Source of the DNA: Deltaproteobacteria bacterium
GTDB lineage: Bacteria; Desulfobacterota; DSM-4660; Desulfatiglandales; HGW-15
NCBI GenBank assembly: GCA_016930795.1
Contig: JAFGFY010000069.1
Coordinates: 1 to 55,743 of the forward strand
Direction: 5' to 3'
DNA length: 55,743 nucleotides
This document shows, in pieces, positions 8,907 through 18,158 of this stretch. The notes beneath the pieces were generated by a model. The model had not been told where the DNA came from. It ran no database searches and worked only from the letters and a program-made list of their open reading frames with translations. The stretch's first letter is position 1; each line of letters begins with the position of its first letter. The position numbers were made by a program, and so were the translations under genes.

Positions 8907-9356
8907 TTATTCGGTTTCCCTTAGAATCTCTCTTGGCGTTTTCATAGAGAGGCGGGTCTGAGCCACGCGAATCTTTTCCTCTAATCGCTTCCTCCTCTCA
9001 AAGGCCTCTTCTGCCTTTTCAAGGAGTTCATCGATATCGGCAGGCTTCATCAGATAATCCGTAGCGCCGGACTTAAGTCCCTCCACGGCGGACTCCACTG
9101 TCGCGTGTCCGGTCAACATAATGACCTCCGTCAAAGGATGTTGCCTCTTGATCTCCCGAAGTGTGGCCATGCCATCCATCCCCGGCATCTTGACATCCAG
9201 TATGACCACGTGAATGCTGTGGGAGTTGAGCATTTCCAAGGCCTCTCCCCCACTCAAGGCCGTCAGCAAATCTATTCCTTTTTTTGAAAGCAATTTCTTG
9301 GTGGTGGAAAGAAACCTCTCCTCATCGTCCACTAACATGATCCTCATTTCTTCCAT
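8907..9356 (-). CDS. Single-domain response regulator
   Basis: 149 residues: a receiver (VDDEE, VILDVKMPGMDG, LTGHA, YLMKPADI) with a basic/acidic helical tail (120-149) and no output domain. AGAGGTG precedes the ATG. It follows the dCache kinase at 9428-11128 by 71 bp and is probably its phosphoacceptor. It is the last receiver before a small membrane ORF and a DASS transporter, so it may act on transport directly; inference. Confidence 0.87.
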   Translation of the reverse strand: MEEMRIMLVDDEERFLSTTKKLLSKKGIDLLTALSGGEALEMLNSHSIHVVILDVKMPGMDGMATLREIKRQHPLTEVIMLTGHATVESAVEGLKSGATDYLMKPADIDELLEKAEEAFERRKRLEEKIRVAQTRLSMKTPREILRETE

Positions 9357-9427
9357 GTTTCACCTCTCTGCCTTTGATGGGGTTTTTGCGCCTGAAAGTC
9401 GAATTCCTATGAACTGAAACCGACATC

Positions 9428-11128
9428 TCAACCTGAAGCCGGAAGACGAATGGTCACGATCGTGCCGATCCCTTGCTCACTGTTGACCTCCATGGCGCCC
9501 CCCATGTTTCCGATAATCCCGTAACAGATCGAAAGCCCCAATCCCGTCCCCTTTCCGACCGGTTTAGTCGTAAAAAACGGTGTAAAGATCTTGTCCAGAT
9601 AACTCGGATTGATTCCGCATCCGTTGTCTTGAACCGTGATCTTCATATTGGCGTCATCACTCCTTACCGCATCCACGATGATTTCACCCCCCTCGACCCC
9701 GTGTTTATCAATAATTGCATCAATGGCGTTATTAAAGAGATTTAAAAGGACCTGCTGCAACTGTGCCGAATCCATGTAAACAGAGGGGGCGTCTTGATCG
9801 ATTTTTTGCTCGATGCGAATGCCATGGACGCCCGCCTTCTTTTCTATCATAGCCACAACTTCCGGGATTAAGGTCTGAAGAGACACATCCTGGGCCCTGG
9901 ATTCCCCGTGTCTGCTGAATCTGAGGATCGATCGGGTAATCCCCGCGCAACGGTCTGTCTGGATCGCTATTTGACGGACCGAATCTTCAAGCTCTGAAAG
10001 GTCTTCCGACTCTTCTATTTGGCCATTGTCCTTTAGATCCGATAGAATCGTCTGAATAAGGGTCTGTTCCGATTTCATGATTTGAAGGGGATTGTTGATC
10101 TCATGGGCGAAACCGGCGGCCATCTCACCAAGCTCGGCCAAACGGCTTGCTCGTATAAGCTGTTCACCTAACCGATCCTTTTCCGAGTCCATCTCCTCCA
10201 TGCGCCTGACAATCCTATCGGTCAAGTAAAGGGCGATGCCGATGATAGCCCCGCCCCCGATAACGGCAATAAGGACAATGAGGTAGCTTGCCGAACGAAG
10301 GTCCCTGAACACATCGCCCTTTTCCTGTCTGACCACCAGCAACCACTTTTTCTCTTGTATCCAGGTCGTGGCAAAAAAACAGTCTTCTCCTCTCAGGTCT
10401 TTTTGTGAGAACGTCTTTGTGATCGGTTCATCCGAGGTGTGTCTGAGGTTGTCCGGATCTTTGTCCATCAGATTCCCGCCTGAGCGGCGTTCAGTCTGAA
10501 ACATCCCTTCAGCATTCAGGATGTATCCTTCTCCCGTCTTACCAATGCGCACCTTTTTGACGAGATCACTGAAGGTGTGCGTATCGATCGTTGCGCGAAG
10601 GACCCTTTTACCTTCAGCGTCTTCCCTCTTTACGGCGATGATAAAGTGGGGAATCTTTCTAAAACCCATAAAAATATCGCTGATGTAGTATCCCTCTTTG
10701 ATGACCTGATTGAACCAAGCCTCTTGCCCATAGTCCATTCCTGCCAAATGATAGGGCCCGGAGTAATTGACGTGAATACCCTCTTCATTGAAGAGGCCCA
10801 GGTCGACAAAAGCGCTGGATTTCTTTTGCAGCTGAGTCAGGATATCGGGGAGTCTTCCGGGGTCGGCCAGGGTGTCGTAAGAATAAGAATTAAGAATAAA
10901 CTCAAGATCGGCTTTTCTTTCGCGAAGGAACGAATCAATCATTTGCCGGTGGTCTTCGATAATCCGCCTCATGCTGGAAATCGTGCTGGATTCCAGGGAG
11001 GCTGTGAAGTAATAGTACCCGACGCCCAGGACCAGGATAAACGGGATCACCGGCACAAGGATCATGCAGGCCAGAATAGTATTTTTCATGGTCGCGTAAC
11101 GGTCTTGCTTCATAGGCCCAGCCCACAC
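9428..11128 (-). CDS. dCache sensor histidine kinase
   Basis: 566 residues. TM1 at about 17-42, a double-Cache sensor with YYISDIFMGFRKIPHFIIAV and RIGKTGEGYILN, TM2 at about 281-303, no HAMP, HisKA with His342 in [12 protein letters not shown], and HATPase_c with NLFNNAIDA, DNGCGIN and GKGTGLGLS. The listed start is a GTG; in-frame ATGs five and thirteen codons later are alternatives without strong ribosome sites. It lies 13 bp after a lone receiver and before another, giving the order RR-HK-RR. The Cache region differs most from its paralogues in the membrane-distal part, so ligand preference may differ. Confidence 0.9.
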   Translation of the reverse strand: MWAGPMKQDRYATMKNTILACMILVPVIPFILVLGVGYYYFTASLESSTISSMRRIIEDHRQMIDSFLRERKADLEFILNSYSYDTLADPGRLPDILTQLQKKSSAFVDLGLFNEEGIHVNYSGPYHLAGMDYGQEAWFNQVIKEGYYISDIFMGFRKIPHFIIAVKREDAEGKRVLRATIDTHTFSDLVKKVRIGKTGEGYILNAEGMFQTERRSGGNLMDKDPDNLRHTSDEPITKTFSQKDLRGEDCFFATTWIQEKKWLLVVRQEKGDVFRDLRSASYLIVLIAVIGGGAIIGIALYLTDRIVRRMEEMDSEKDRLGEQLIRASRLAELGEMAAGFAHEINNPLQIMKSEQTLIQTILSDLKDNGQIEESEDLSELEDSVRQIAIQTDRCAGITRSILRFSRHGESRAQDVSLQTLIPEVVAMIEKKAGVHGIRIEQKIDQDAPSVYMDSAQLQQVLLNLFNNAIDAIIDKHGVEGGEIIVDAVRSDDANMKITVQDNGCGINPSYLDKIFTPFFTTKPVGKGTGLGLSICYGIIGNMGGAMEVNSEQGIGTIVTIRLPASG

Positions 11129-11140
11129 CAGACAATCCAG

Positions 11141-11605
11141 CTACTTCTTGTCTTCCTTTTCCTGGTCAAATACCCTGCCGGGAAATCGCATCAAATCTTT
11201 AATCCTCGCCTTTCGAATCTTCTGTTCATGGGAGTCCTTCTTTTCAAAGGCCTCAGCCAGTTTCATCATCAGATCTTCGAGTTTTACGGGTTTCAGTAGA
11301 TAATCAAAGGCCCCCAGCTTCATCCCCTCAATACTGGTCTCCACTGATGCGTGACCGGTCAACAAAATGACCTCGGCAAGGGGTTGAATCCTCTTGATCT
11401 CTCTCAGGGCTTCGATGCCGTCCATCCCTCCCGGCATCTTGATATCTAGAATGATGGCGTCAAAGAGTTTCTTCTTGACCTCTTCAAGGGCTCTCTCTCC
11501 GCTCAATACACCAATGGCATCCATGTCCCTCTTATTTAACCGGTTGACCAGGGTTTCCAAAAAATCCTGTTCGTCATCGACGACCAATACTCTGAAAGAA
11601 TCCAT
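11141..11605 (-). CDS. Single-domain response regulator
   Basis: A receiver (VVDDEQDF, IILDIKMPGGMDG, LTGHA, YLLKPVKL) followed by a lysine-rich helical tail and no output domain. A TTG 15 bp upstream (11620) is in frame, but the ATG at 11605 has GGAGG 5 bp before it and is preferred. The phosphorylation loop reads MPGGMDG, one Gly longer than the usual MPGMDG of its neighbours, which shifts the beta3-alpha3 loop. It follows the kinase at 11622-13289 by 16 bp. Confidence 0.87.
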   Translation of the reverse strand: MDSFRVLVVDDEQDFLETLVNRLNKRDMDAIGVLSGERALEEVKKKLFDAIILDIKMPGGMDGIEALREIKRIQPLAEVILLTGHASVETSIEGMKLGAFDYLLKPVKLEDLMMKLAEAFEKKDSHEQKIRKARIKDLMRFPGRVFDQEKEDKK

Positions 11606-11621
11606 GCACGCCTCCTTCAAT

Positions 11622-13289
11622 CTATTTCTTTTCAGGGATAATCGCAGGAATCGTTACGAAAAACGTACAGCCCTTCCCTTCCTGACTGCTAAATGTAATG
11701 TTGCCCCCCATCTTTTCCATAATATTATGACTGACCCACAGACCCAAACCCGTTCCTTTTCCTTCAGCGCTTTTCGTCGAGAAAAAGGGATCAAAGATCT
11801 TTCTCTGCTCTTTTTCCGGGATGCCTGGTCCGTTATCGATGATGTTCACCGCGATATGCGACGAATCCGTCTGCCGGCTTTTCACCTGAATGAGCCCATC
11901 CTTTTGTACGGCGTCAATGGCATTTGAGATCAAGTTCATGAAGACCTGCTGGAGCTGGGCCTGATCACCGGCGATAATCGGCAGATCGGGAGCCAAATCC
12001 GTTCGAATCTCAATATTGTTTATTCGCGCGGAATTCTCTAAAAGGGCAATGGTCTGATACAAAGTGGCGTTGATGTCCACATCCTCTAAATGGGGCTCCA
12101 TTCTCCGTACGAACCCGAGCATGTTATGAACGATTTTTCGAACCCGTTCCAAATGTTCATCGATCTTTCGAATGGAGGAGATGTACTCTTCAAGATGTTG
12201 GCTTTTTTCAAACGCCTCCTCAGCTAAAAGGTCTTCCATCCAACCGATTTTCTGTTGGATTACGGCCAAGGGGTTGTTGATCTCATGGGCCACGCCCACG
12301 GCCATTTTCCCTAAAGCGGTCAGCTTATCTGACTGAACGAGTTGGGCATTGAGTTCATTCATCCTCATGTCTGCCTCCCGTAAGCGGGTGACGGCGAGGC
12401 GTGTGGTAAAGACCGTCATCAAAACGATCGCCACAATCCCGCCTACGATGATAGCTATTTCCACATTTCTCGTTGCAAACAGGCCTCCCATCTCTTCTTC
12501 CGGATCCTGACTGATGATTAAAAGCCAATCGTTGTTCTTTAACCAACTCCCTGCATAGAAGAGCCTTCTACCTTGACCGTTTATCTCTTTGTTAACAGTA
12601 GCGCTCCTTCCAAACATGGTCGTACTGAGGATAGCTTCAGAGAGGATATCCCCATCGAAGCGCGGTTGTGTCTGATAAACCCCTTCTTTGTTCAGAATAT
12701 ATGCGTCTCCGGTCTTTCCCAACTGGGCTGAACGGACGATGCTCCCGAAGATTTCAGGATCAACTGTCGCTCTTAATATCCAGATCTGTTGATTCTCCTG
12801 ACGACGCACCGCGATAACGAAATGGGGGAGCCGGCGAAAACCCATGTAGACATCGCTGATATAAAGCCCTTTACTCATGGCCTCGGCAAACCATGGTTGT
12901 TGATCGTAATTCAGCCCTTTAAGATTGTAGGGACCCACATAGGCGACGTGCTCACCGGAGTTGTCAATTACTCCGAGGTCCACAAAGGCACCGGCCCGAA
13001 GATTGATGACCTGAAATACCTTTGAAAGGTTTTCTTCTTGCTTCAGGTCCTGAAAACTGAGTGTGTCGGCCATGGCCGAGAGAATGGCGGTCCGTTCCTT
13101 TAAAAACAGATCCACGGCCTCTGCCTGAGCTCGCGCTCTGTATAGCATCTGTTCCTCAATCTTATCCTTGTAAACCCGATCAAACTGGTAATAGATCGTC
13201 CCGCCTAGGATCAGAAGCGGCGCAAATGAGACCACCAGAGTAATGGAAATGATCTTTCTCTGAAGACTTGCATAAATGGAGCTTTTCAT
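11622..13289 (-). CDS. dCache sensor histidine kinase
   Basis: 555 residues. TM1 at about 12-33, double-Cache sensor with LYISDVYMGFRRLPHFVIAV and QLGKTGDAYILN, TM2 at about 276-300, HisKA with His335 in [12 protein letters not shown], and HATPase_c with NLISNAIDA, DNGPGIP and GKGTGLGLW. No HAMP. It lies 30 bp downstream of the second DASS transporter, so transporter and sensor are likely co-transcribed. A carboxylate carried by that transporter is a natural candidate ligand, by analogy with DctB/DcuS systems; this is inference. Confidence 0.9.
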   Translation of the reverse strand: MKSSIYASLQRKIISITLVVSFAPLLILGGTIYYQFDRVYKDKIEEQMLYRARAQAEAVDLFLKERTAILSAMADTLSFQDLKQEENLSKVFQVINLRAGAFVDLGVIDNSGEHVAYVGPYNLKGLNYDQQPWFAEAMSKGLYISDVYMGFRRLPHFVIAVRRQENQQIWILRATVDPEIFGSIVRSAQLGKTGDAYILNKEGVYQTQPRFDGDILSEAILSTTMFGRSATVNKEINGQGRRLFYAGSWLKNNDWLLIISQDPEEEMGGLFATRNVEIAIIVGGIVAIVLMTVFTTRLAVTRLREADMRMNELNAQLVQSDKLTALGKMAVGVAHEINNPLAVIQQKIGWMEDLLAEEAFEKSQHLEEYISSIRKIDEHLERVRKIVHNMLGFVRRMEPHLEDVDINATLYQTIALLENSARINNIEIRTDLAPDLPIIAGDQAQLQQVFMNLISNAIDAVQKDGLIQVKSRQTDSSHIAVNIIDNGPGIPEKEQRKIFDPFFSTKSAEGKGTGLGLWVSHNIMEKMGGNITFSSQEGKGCTFFVTIPAIIPEKK

Positions 13290-13319
13290 CTCAGGTCACC
13301 CACTTAACGGTCTTTCGGA

Positions 13320-14990
13320 TCAAAAAACATCAGGCCAGGACATAAACTGCCAGTAGCCTAAGATGGTCCACAGCCAGAGGACAAGCCATGCCAGAATGGT
13401 GACGGGAAGGCCATACTTCACAAAATCAAGAACATCCAAGAGTCTTTCCCCCGTCTCAGGATCTTTTCCCATGCCGAATACAATGGCATTGTTGGGGGTG
13501 CCCACCACCAGGAAGTTGGCAAAGGAAGAGGAAAACGCACAGGCCAGACCTAACTTCCATACATGGACATAGGCTAGGTCGGCCATGGGCAGGACGATCG
13601 GCCCTAGGGCGGCCACCGTGGCGCCGTCGCTCATGAAGTTGGTCATGGTTCCGGTTAGCAGGCTGACTCCAATGATTAGCATGTCCCCTTGAGTCATGAA
13701 ATCCGGAAGAAAATCGACGAAACTATGGGCCAGCCAGAGCGCCCCACCGGTAAAACTCAGTCCTACACCCATGGCACAGGCAGCAGCATACAGACCCACG
13801 ATATCAAACGCTACACCCTCCTGAATGTCATCCCAGGTGACAATGCGGCAAATAAACATGGCCATGATGGCATAAAGGGTCGGCCCGCCCAAGCCGGAAT
13901 GTTCCCCCAGGATAACCCAGGCCCCAACCAGAACGACAAGGATGGCCGCCATCATGGCTTCTTTTCCGCTAAACTTCGGCATCTTGGCTACTTCCGCTTT
14001 CACGATCTGTCTGGGATTGACATTTTGAACCTGAAACCTTGGTTTGCAGCGAAGATACATATAGGTCCCTATGACAATAGCCATCAGAGGAACAAAGGGC
14101 ATTCCATATTTCATCCACTCCAAAAAAGATATGGGACTCCCGTGCCCCATCAAATAACCGACCATAATGGCGTTTCTTCCTCCAGCCGCTGGTGAACCGG
14201 GACCGCCGTGGTTGGCGGCAAAACAGACTCCCAGCAACAGAAATACGGCCAGGGCTCTGTCTTTCTCAATCCCATTTATCTTGCAAGTCACTTTGTAAAC
14301 GCCCATGAGGACCGGGATCAGAAGGGCCACCAGGGCATGTTCGGACAAAAAGCTCGCCACTATAGCCAAAAGGGGAAGGAAGACAAAAGAAAAGGCCTTG
14401 GCATTCTTAATGTGGCTCAAGAGTATTAACCCGATTCTTTTATCAAGTCCGGTCTTACCGACACCGACCGCCACCACCAGGATGCCGAATATAAAAAAAA
14501 CGGCATCCTTCATATAGGCCTGGGAGATTTGTTCGATGGGAAGGATACTGAAAAGGTAGAGCATGACACCCACCAGGATATCGGTCGCACCCAGGGGAAG
14601 GGCTTCCGTCCCCCAAAGAAAGACCGCAAGGCCGAAGATGGCCAGCATCGTCTTGGCCATTCGGGCAGCATCTGTCGGTGTGATCAATGGTTTCGTCTCT
14701 GAGTGACTCTCCTTCTCGGTATCTTTGTGGGCCTCATAAGCATGGGGATAGAATTTTTTGTTTATATTATCGGTAATGGTCTCACACCCCGGTGATAAGG
14801 CGTAGCCGGGTGGATGGGCTTTGGACACCAGATTGATCATGCCCTTAGGAGGAGGAACAAGCAATACCCCAGCAAAAACGATCGCGCCGATCAACAATAG
14901 AACCGGTTTATATCCCGGCTTGCTTGCCCACACACTCGTTTTAGGATGAGCCACCTCTCCAGCTGAATTCACCATCCTCTCCTCCTCCAA
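13320..14990 (-). CDS. DASS-family (SLC13) anion/carboxylate transporter
   Basis: 556 residues with about 12 membrane helices. After TM1 there is a hydrophilic loop of about 75 residues (50-125), shorter than in the other DASS gene. Core motifs are GTEALPLGATDIL, the substrate loop NHGGPGSPAAGGRNAIM, SEHALVALLIPV, and the second loop TNFMSDGATVAALGPIVLPMA, ending VVGTPNNAIVFGMG. The canonical SNT triplets are replaced (GRN and SDG), so specificity is hard to call. It lies 31 bp after a divergent receiver and 30 bp before a dCache kinase, and the group is led by the sigma-54 promoter at 15501-15517. Confidence 0.88.
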   Translation of the reverse strand: MEEERMVNSAGEVAHPKTSVWASKPGYKPVLLLIGAIVFAGVLLVPPPKGMINLVSKAHPPGYALSPGCETITDNINKKFYPHAYEAHKDTEKESHSETKPLITPTDAARMAKTMLAIFGLAVFLWGTEALPLGATDILVGVMLYLFSILPIEQISQAYMKDAVFFIFGILVVAVGVGKTGLDKRIGLILLSHIKNAKAFSFVFLPLLAIVASFLSEHALVALLIPVLMGVYKVTCKINGIEKDRALAVFLLLGVCFAANHGGPGSPAAGGRNAIMVGYLMGHGSPISFLEWMKYGMPFVPLMAIVIGTYMYLRCKPRFQVQNVNPRQIVKAEVAKMPKFSGKEAMMAAILVVLVGAWVILGEHSGLGGPTLYAIMAMFICRIVTWDDIQEGVAFDIVGLYAAACAMGVGLSFTGGALWLAHSFVDFLPDFMTQGDMLIIGVSLLTGTMTNFMSDGATVAALGPIVLPMADLAYVHVWKLGLACAFSSSFANFLVVGTPNNAIVFGMGKDPETGERLLDVLDFVKYGLPVTILAWLVLWLWTILGYWQFMSWPDVF

Positions 14991-15021
14991 ACAGACTCTG
15001 GCGTCTGTTTACGCAATGATC

Positions 15022-15471
15022 CTACTTAGAATCGACACTCCCTTTATCAGTCTGCTTTTCCAAATTCATTTCTGCATCAAACTGCATGTTGGGGGCCTTC
15101 TCCAGCATCTCCGAAACCACACGCTTAAGCTGGTCGACGTTGCTTCCCGTCTTTTCCACAAAAACCGTCGTATCGGATTGACTCGCGTACTCCCTGTAGT
15201 CTGAGAAGAAGGAATGAACGACCACGGGCAATGGGGGGACACGATTCTCAGCCTTCTCCAATATGGACAATTCCTTCGCGCAGGGCACGCCCACATCCAG
15301 GATCAAGAGATGCATATCTCTTTTCTCGTGAATCAGATCTAGGATCTCCTGAGCACTTTTTGCCAGTATGATCTCGTAGCCCTCCCCTGCTAGCTCACGC
15401 CTCAGAAATTCCCTGACATAACGGTTCCGGTCTGCCACTAAAATGGTGAAGTGATCTCTCACGCGATTCAT
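15022..15471 (-). CDS. Divergent receiver-domain protein
   Basis: 149 residues with a receiver fold but altered key positions. The usual DD pair is replaced by VADRNRY (one Asp kept). The phosphoacceptor Asp is present in LILDVGVP, and the conserved Thr is replaced by Ser in VVVHSFFSD. A Lys is present in VFVEKTG. The standard PGMDG loop is missing. It may be phosphorylated poorly or act without phosphorylation. It is the first gene after a sigma-54 promoter with an upstream dyad and leads the operon containing the second DASS transporter. No output domain. Confidence 0.75.
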   Translation of the reverse strand: MNRVRDHFTILVADRNRYVREFLRRELAGEGYEIILAKSAQEILDLIHEKRDMHLLILDVGVPCAKELSILEKAENRVPPLPVVVHSFFSDYREYASQSDTTVFVEKTGSNVDQLKRVVSEMLEKAPNMQFDAEMNLEKQTDKGSVDSK

Positions 15472-15500
15472 TCCTATGCAAGGATTACGTATTCTGAACG

Positions 15501-15517
15501 AGCAATGGCTGTGCCAA
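15501..15517 (-). promoter_or_regulatory. Sigma-54 promoter upstream of the receiver/DASS operon
   Basis: The minus strand reads TTGGCACAGCCATTGCT: TGGCAC at -24, TTGCT at -12, with exact GG to GC spacing of 12. It lies about 30 bp before the start codon at 15471. It matches the sigma-54 consensus at all key bases. Confidence 0.88.
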
Positions 15518-15620
15518 TCAATGCTCTACAGCCCATCAGCGGCAACTCATTAAAAATGAGGAGAAAAATGGCCTATGGATAAACCCGAATAGCGCATTCA
15601 AATGGCCCACATGTCGGGAA

Positions 15621-15639
15621 CCTTTACAGAATGTAAAGG
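15621..15639. promoter_or_regulatory. Dyad, likely sigma-54 activator binding site
   Basis: CCTTTACA-GAA-TGTAAAGG, perfect 8-bp arms. Its centre is 115.5 bp from the -24 GG of the promoter at 15501-15517. The core TTTACAGANTGTAAA is shared with 26510-26528. Confidence 0.75.
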
Positions 15640-15702
15640 GAAAGTCATTACAGGGGAAATCGAAAAAGGTCATGGATGGAGGATCGAATTTCGGTGAGTT
15701 AG

Positions 15703-17376
15703 TTATTTTACCCCTGCTATGGCCTGTGAAACATTAAAGGAATAGCTGTTGATCTTCTCAAAGGCATTGAGAAGATCAACAAAAATCATGCCTCTCTCGA
15801 TCTCACATGTTCCCCTAACCAATCGATCATAGTGTCTTGATCTCATTTCATCGGCCATTTTGTTAATATCACTCACTGACTTCACAGAGTCTGAAAAAAT
15901 TCCCTTATCTTCTTCTTTCATGGCCTTGACCGTCAAAATAATAAATTCCTTGACCGCAGAAGATATGGTCGCATAGTCTTTCATGGCCCGTTCTGAGAAG
16001 AAAAACCTGTCTTCGATGATCCTCTCGATTCCCTCGGCAATGTCTTCCACCTCATCACCGATTCTCTCAATATTGTTGCTCATCCGCATCAATGAGGCGA
16101 TCTCCTGAGTCTCCTCAATAATAAGGTTCTCCTGCATAATTTTAACCAGGTAGTCGGTGATTTCTCTTTGAAAATGATCCAGCACATTCTCTCTCTCCTT
16201 CCACATCGATAATCTCTTTAAATCTCTTATTGTGAGAGACTCAATGACCTCATCGAACATCAATTGAGCAACCCCTCCCATCCTGATGATCTCACGCCTT
16301 GCCTGCATCAACGCTACTTCCGGTGAGTCCAGGTAGCGTTTATCCAGATATTTGATCTGATAAACTTCATCCGCGTGCCCGTTTTTTCGCCGGGGGGTAA
16401 GCCACATGGCTATATTGACCAGCCAAGGAAGCACAGAGAGAAAAAGGATCGCATTTAGGGTGTTAAAAAGGGTATGGGCATTGGCGAGATGACGGGATAT
16501 ATACGGTTTTTCCTCCCCCATAAGAAGGTCCGGGAAACCGATTCCGTGGAGATTCATGGTGAAATATGTGACTGTCTTTATAAAATAAGGAAAGGTTGAA
16601 ACAACAAGGAAAACGCCGATAAGATTAAATAGGGTATGTGCCCTTGCCGCCTGGTGAGCGCGAAGACTCGCCCCAATGCTCGCCAACTCCGCCGTAATCG
16701 TCGTGCCGATGTTGTCGCCCAAGATGAAGGCGACACCTACTTCAAAGCTGATTAGCCCCTGGCTGGCCAAGGCCATGGTGACGCCGACCGTGGCGCTCGA
16801 ACTCTGTACGGCCATCGTCATAATCGTGCCGATAAGGACACACAGAAGGATTTCTCGAAGGTCTTGAGCCTGTATTTCAGTCAAAAAGTTGATGAATTCG
16901 GGCGAGCTTTTTAGGGGTGCAAGCCCGGCCTTCATGGTGGTCAACCCATAGAAGAGCATTCCGAAGCCCAGTAGGACCTCTCCCCAATGCTGCCATTTTC
17001 TCGATGAAACGAAGAATCTAAGCAGGACCCCCGCGGCAATGGCCGGAAGGGCATAGGCATCCAGTTTGAAAGCAATCAACTGCGCCGTGACCGTCGTGCC
17101 GACATTGGCCCCGAGGATGACTCCGATCGCCTGGGTGAGGCTCATTAGGCCCGCTTCGACAAAGCCGACCAACATCACGGTCGTCGTGCTCGAGCTCTGA
17201 ATAATGCTGGTAACCAGTGCGCCGGTGGCGCACGCGATGATTCTGTTGGAAGATACGGCCGATAAAACAGTACGCAATCTATGACCGGCAACCATTTTGA
17301 GCCCTTCGGACATGATTCTCATGCCGAATATAAAAAGCCCAAGTCCTCCAAGGACCTGATAGGCTACTTGATCCAT
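15703..17376 (-). CDS. Na/Pi cotransporter family protein with PhoU-like C-terminal domain
   Basis: 557 residues. Two inverted halves of membrane helices (1-320) carry the twin QSSS motifs of the NptA/PiT-II type family (IIQSSSTTTV and AVQSSSATVG) with the paired loops GANVGTT and GDNIGTT. A cytoplasmic helical PhoU-like domain follows (about 340-557). The family takes up phosphate with Na+, or exports it as in YjbB. AAGGA precedes the ATG. It lies 120 bp after the universal stress gene and could be transcribed from the sigma-54 promoter at 18016-18031. Confidence 0.88.
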   Translation of the reverse strand: MDQVAYQVLGGLGLFIFGMRIMSEGLKMVAGHRLRTVLSAVSSNRIIACATGALVTSIIQSSSTTTVMLVGFVEAGLMSLTQAIGVILGANVGTTVTAQLIAFKLDAYALPAIAAGVLLRFFVSSRKWQHWGEVLLGFGMLFYGLTTMKAGLAPLKSSPEFINFLTEIQAQDLREILLCVLIGTIMTMAVQSSSATVGVTMALASQGLISFEVGVAFILGDNIGTTITAELASIGASLRAHQAARAHTLFNLIGVFLVVSTFPYFIKTVTYFTMNLHGIGFPDLLMGEEKPYISRHLANAHTLFNTLNAILFLSVLPWLVNIAMWLTPRRKNGHADEVYQIKYLDKRYLDSPEVALMQARREIIRMGGVAQLMFDEVIESLTIRDLKRLSMWKERENVLDHFQREITDYLVKIMQENLIIEETQEIASLMRMSNNIERIGDEVEDIAEGIERIIEDRFFFSERAMKDYATISSAVKEFIILTVKAMKEEDKGIFSDSVKSVSDINKMADEMRSRHYDRLVRGTCEIERGMIFVDLLNAFEKINSYSFNVSQAIAGVK

Positions 17377-17440
17377 TAAGGTCTAATCCTTTTTGGGTTC
17401 CTTTCAAAGGATCTCAATATTCAAAGGTCGCTTGACAATA

Positions 17441-17459
17441 GATTCAGATATACTGAATC
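17441..17459. promoter_or_regulatory. Dyad between usp and the Na/Pi gene
   Basis: GATTCAG and CTGAATC pair around ATATA. It lies between two genes on the same strand, about 65 bp before the transporter start. It could be an operator or a weak hairpin; no function is assigned. Confidence 0.35.
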
Positions 17460-17496
17460 ATGATAGTTTGTCAGACTACTCAAGAAAGTGTGTGCC

Positions 17497-17964
17497 TCAT
17501 CTCTCTTCATACTTCTGTGCTCCATAAGGATTAATCGTCAATACAGGAACGGGTGACATTTTCACCACCCTATCAGCCACACTTCCAAAGAAAATTCGGT
17601 CAAGCCCTTTTCTTCCATGAGTCCCCATGATAACAAGATCAATCTCTTCATCCCCAATGTAATCCAAGATTTTCTGAGCAGGATTTCCAAGTGCGACTCT
17701 GGTTATGACATCCGGATATCCCTTTAAATGCACTTCAGCAAACTCTTCTATCTTTGTCTCCGCTCCTTTTACAAGTTTTGCTTCAAACTGTTCTATGGCT
17801 CCGGGGACAACTGAAAAACTGGCATATTGTCCCAACTCCCGCGCGACGAAAAGCAGATGAATTTCCGTGTCAAACCTCTCCGCCATCAAGATAACCCACG
17901 GTGCAATGTTGGGAGAGTTGTCCGATATATCGACCGGGAACAAAATTTTTTTAAATGGCTTCAT
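17497..17964 (-). CDS. Universal stress protein (UspA family)
   Basis: A single Usp domain of about 155 residues. It begins KKILFPVDISDN and carries the nucleotide-binding pattern GTHGRKGLDRIFFGS (G-2x-G-9x-GS), so ATP binding is likely. Three consecutive ATGs follow AAGGAGGG; the third (17964) is at the best distance. A longer frame reaches 18009, but its first 15 residues overlap the ribosome site. Its promoter is sigma-54 type (18016-18031) with a dyad 120 bp upstream. Role: stress or starvation resilience, not further definable here. Confidence 0.88.
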   Translation of the reverse strand: MKPFKKILFPVDISDNSPNIAPWVILMAERFDTEIHLLFVARELGQYASFSVVPGAIEQFEAKLVKGAETKIEEFAEVHLKGYPDVITRVALGNPAQKILDYIGDEEIDLVIMGTHGRKGLDRIFFGSVADRVVKMSPVPVLTINPYGAQKYEER

Positions 17965-18015
17965 CATCATCCCTCCTTTGTTTCCTATGTTTTTGAGCGA
18001 TCCCGTCATTCCGAG

Positions 18016-18031
18016 AGCAAGGCCTGTGCCA
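18016..18031 (-). promoter_or_regulatory. Sigma-54 promoter upstream of usp
   Basis: The minus strand reads TGGCACAGGCCTTGCT, with perfect -24 (TGGCAC) and -12 (TTGCT) elements at correct spacing, about 52 bp upstream of the chosen usp start. Confidence 0.87.
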
Positions 18032-18139
18032 TAGAAGAGGAGACACTTTTTTCTTCTCTAACATTTTGGGAATACTGGAGGATCATATAAGCGGAAATCG
18101 AGCAAGCAGTGGGAGAATTATCGGCTATCCTGTCGAACA

Positions 18140-18158
18140 TTTTTACAGACTGGAAAAT
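18140..18158. promoter_or_regulatory. Imperfect dyad, likely activator site
   Basis: TTTTTACA-GAC-TGGAAAAT, resembling the perfect dyads at 15621-15639 and 26510-26528 but with a weaker right arm. Its centre is 119.5 bp from the -24 GG of the usp promoter. It overlaps the stop codon of the hydrogenase-like gene. Confidence 0.55.

Noticed and set aside
10577-11299. Long forward open frame opposite a kinase and receiver
   Set aside because: It is antisense to two well-supported genes, has no recognisable domain and no good ribosome site.
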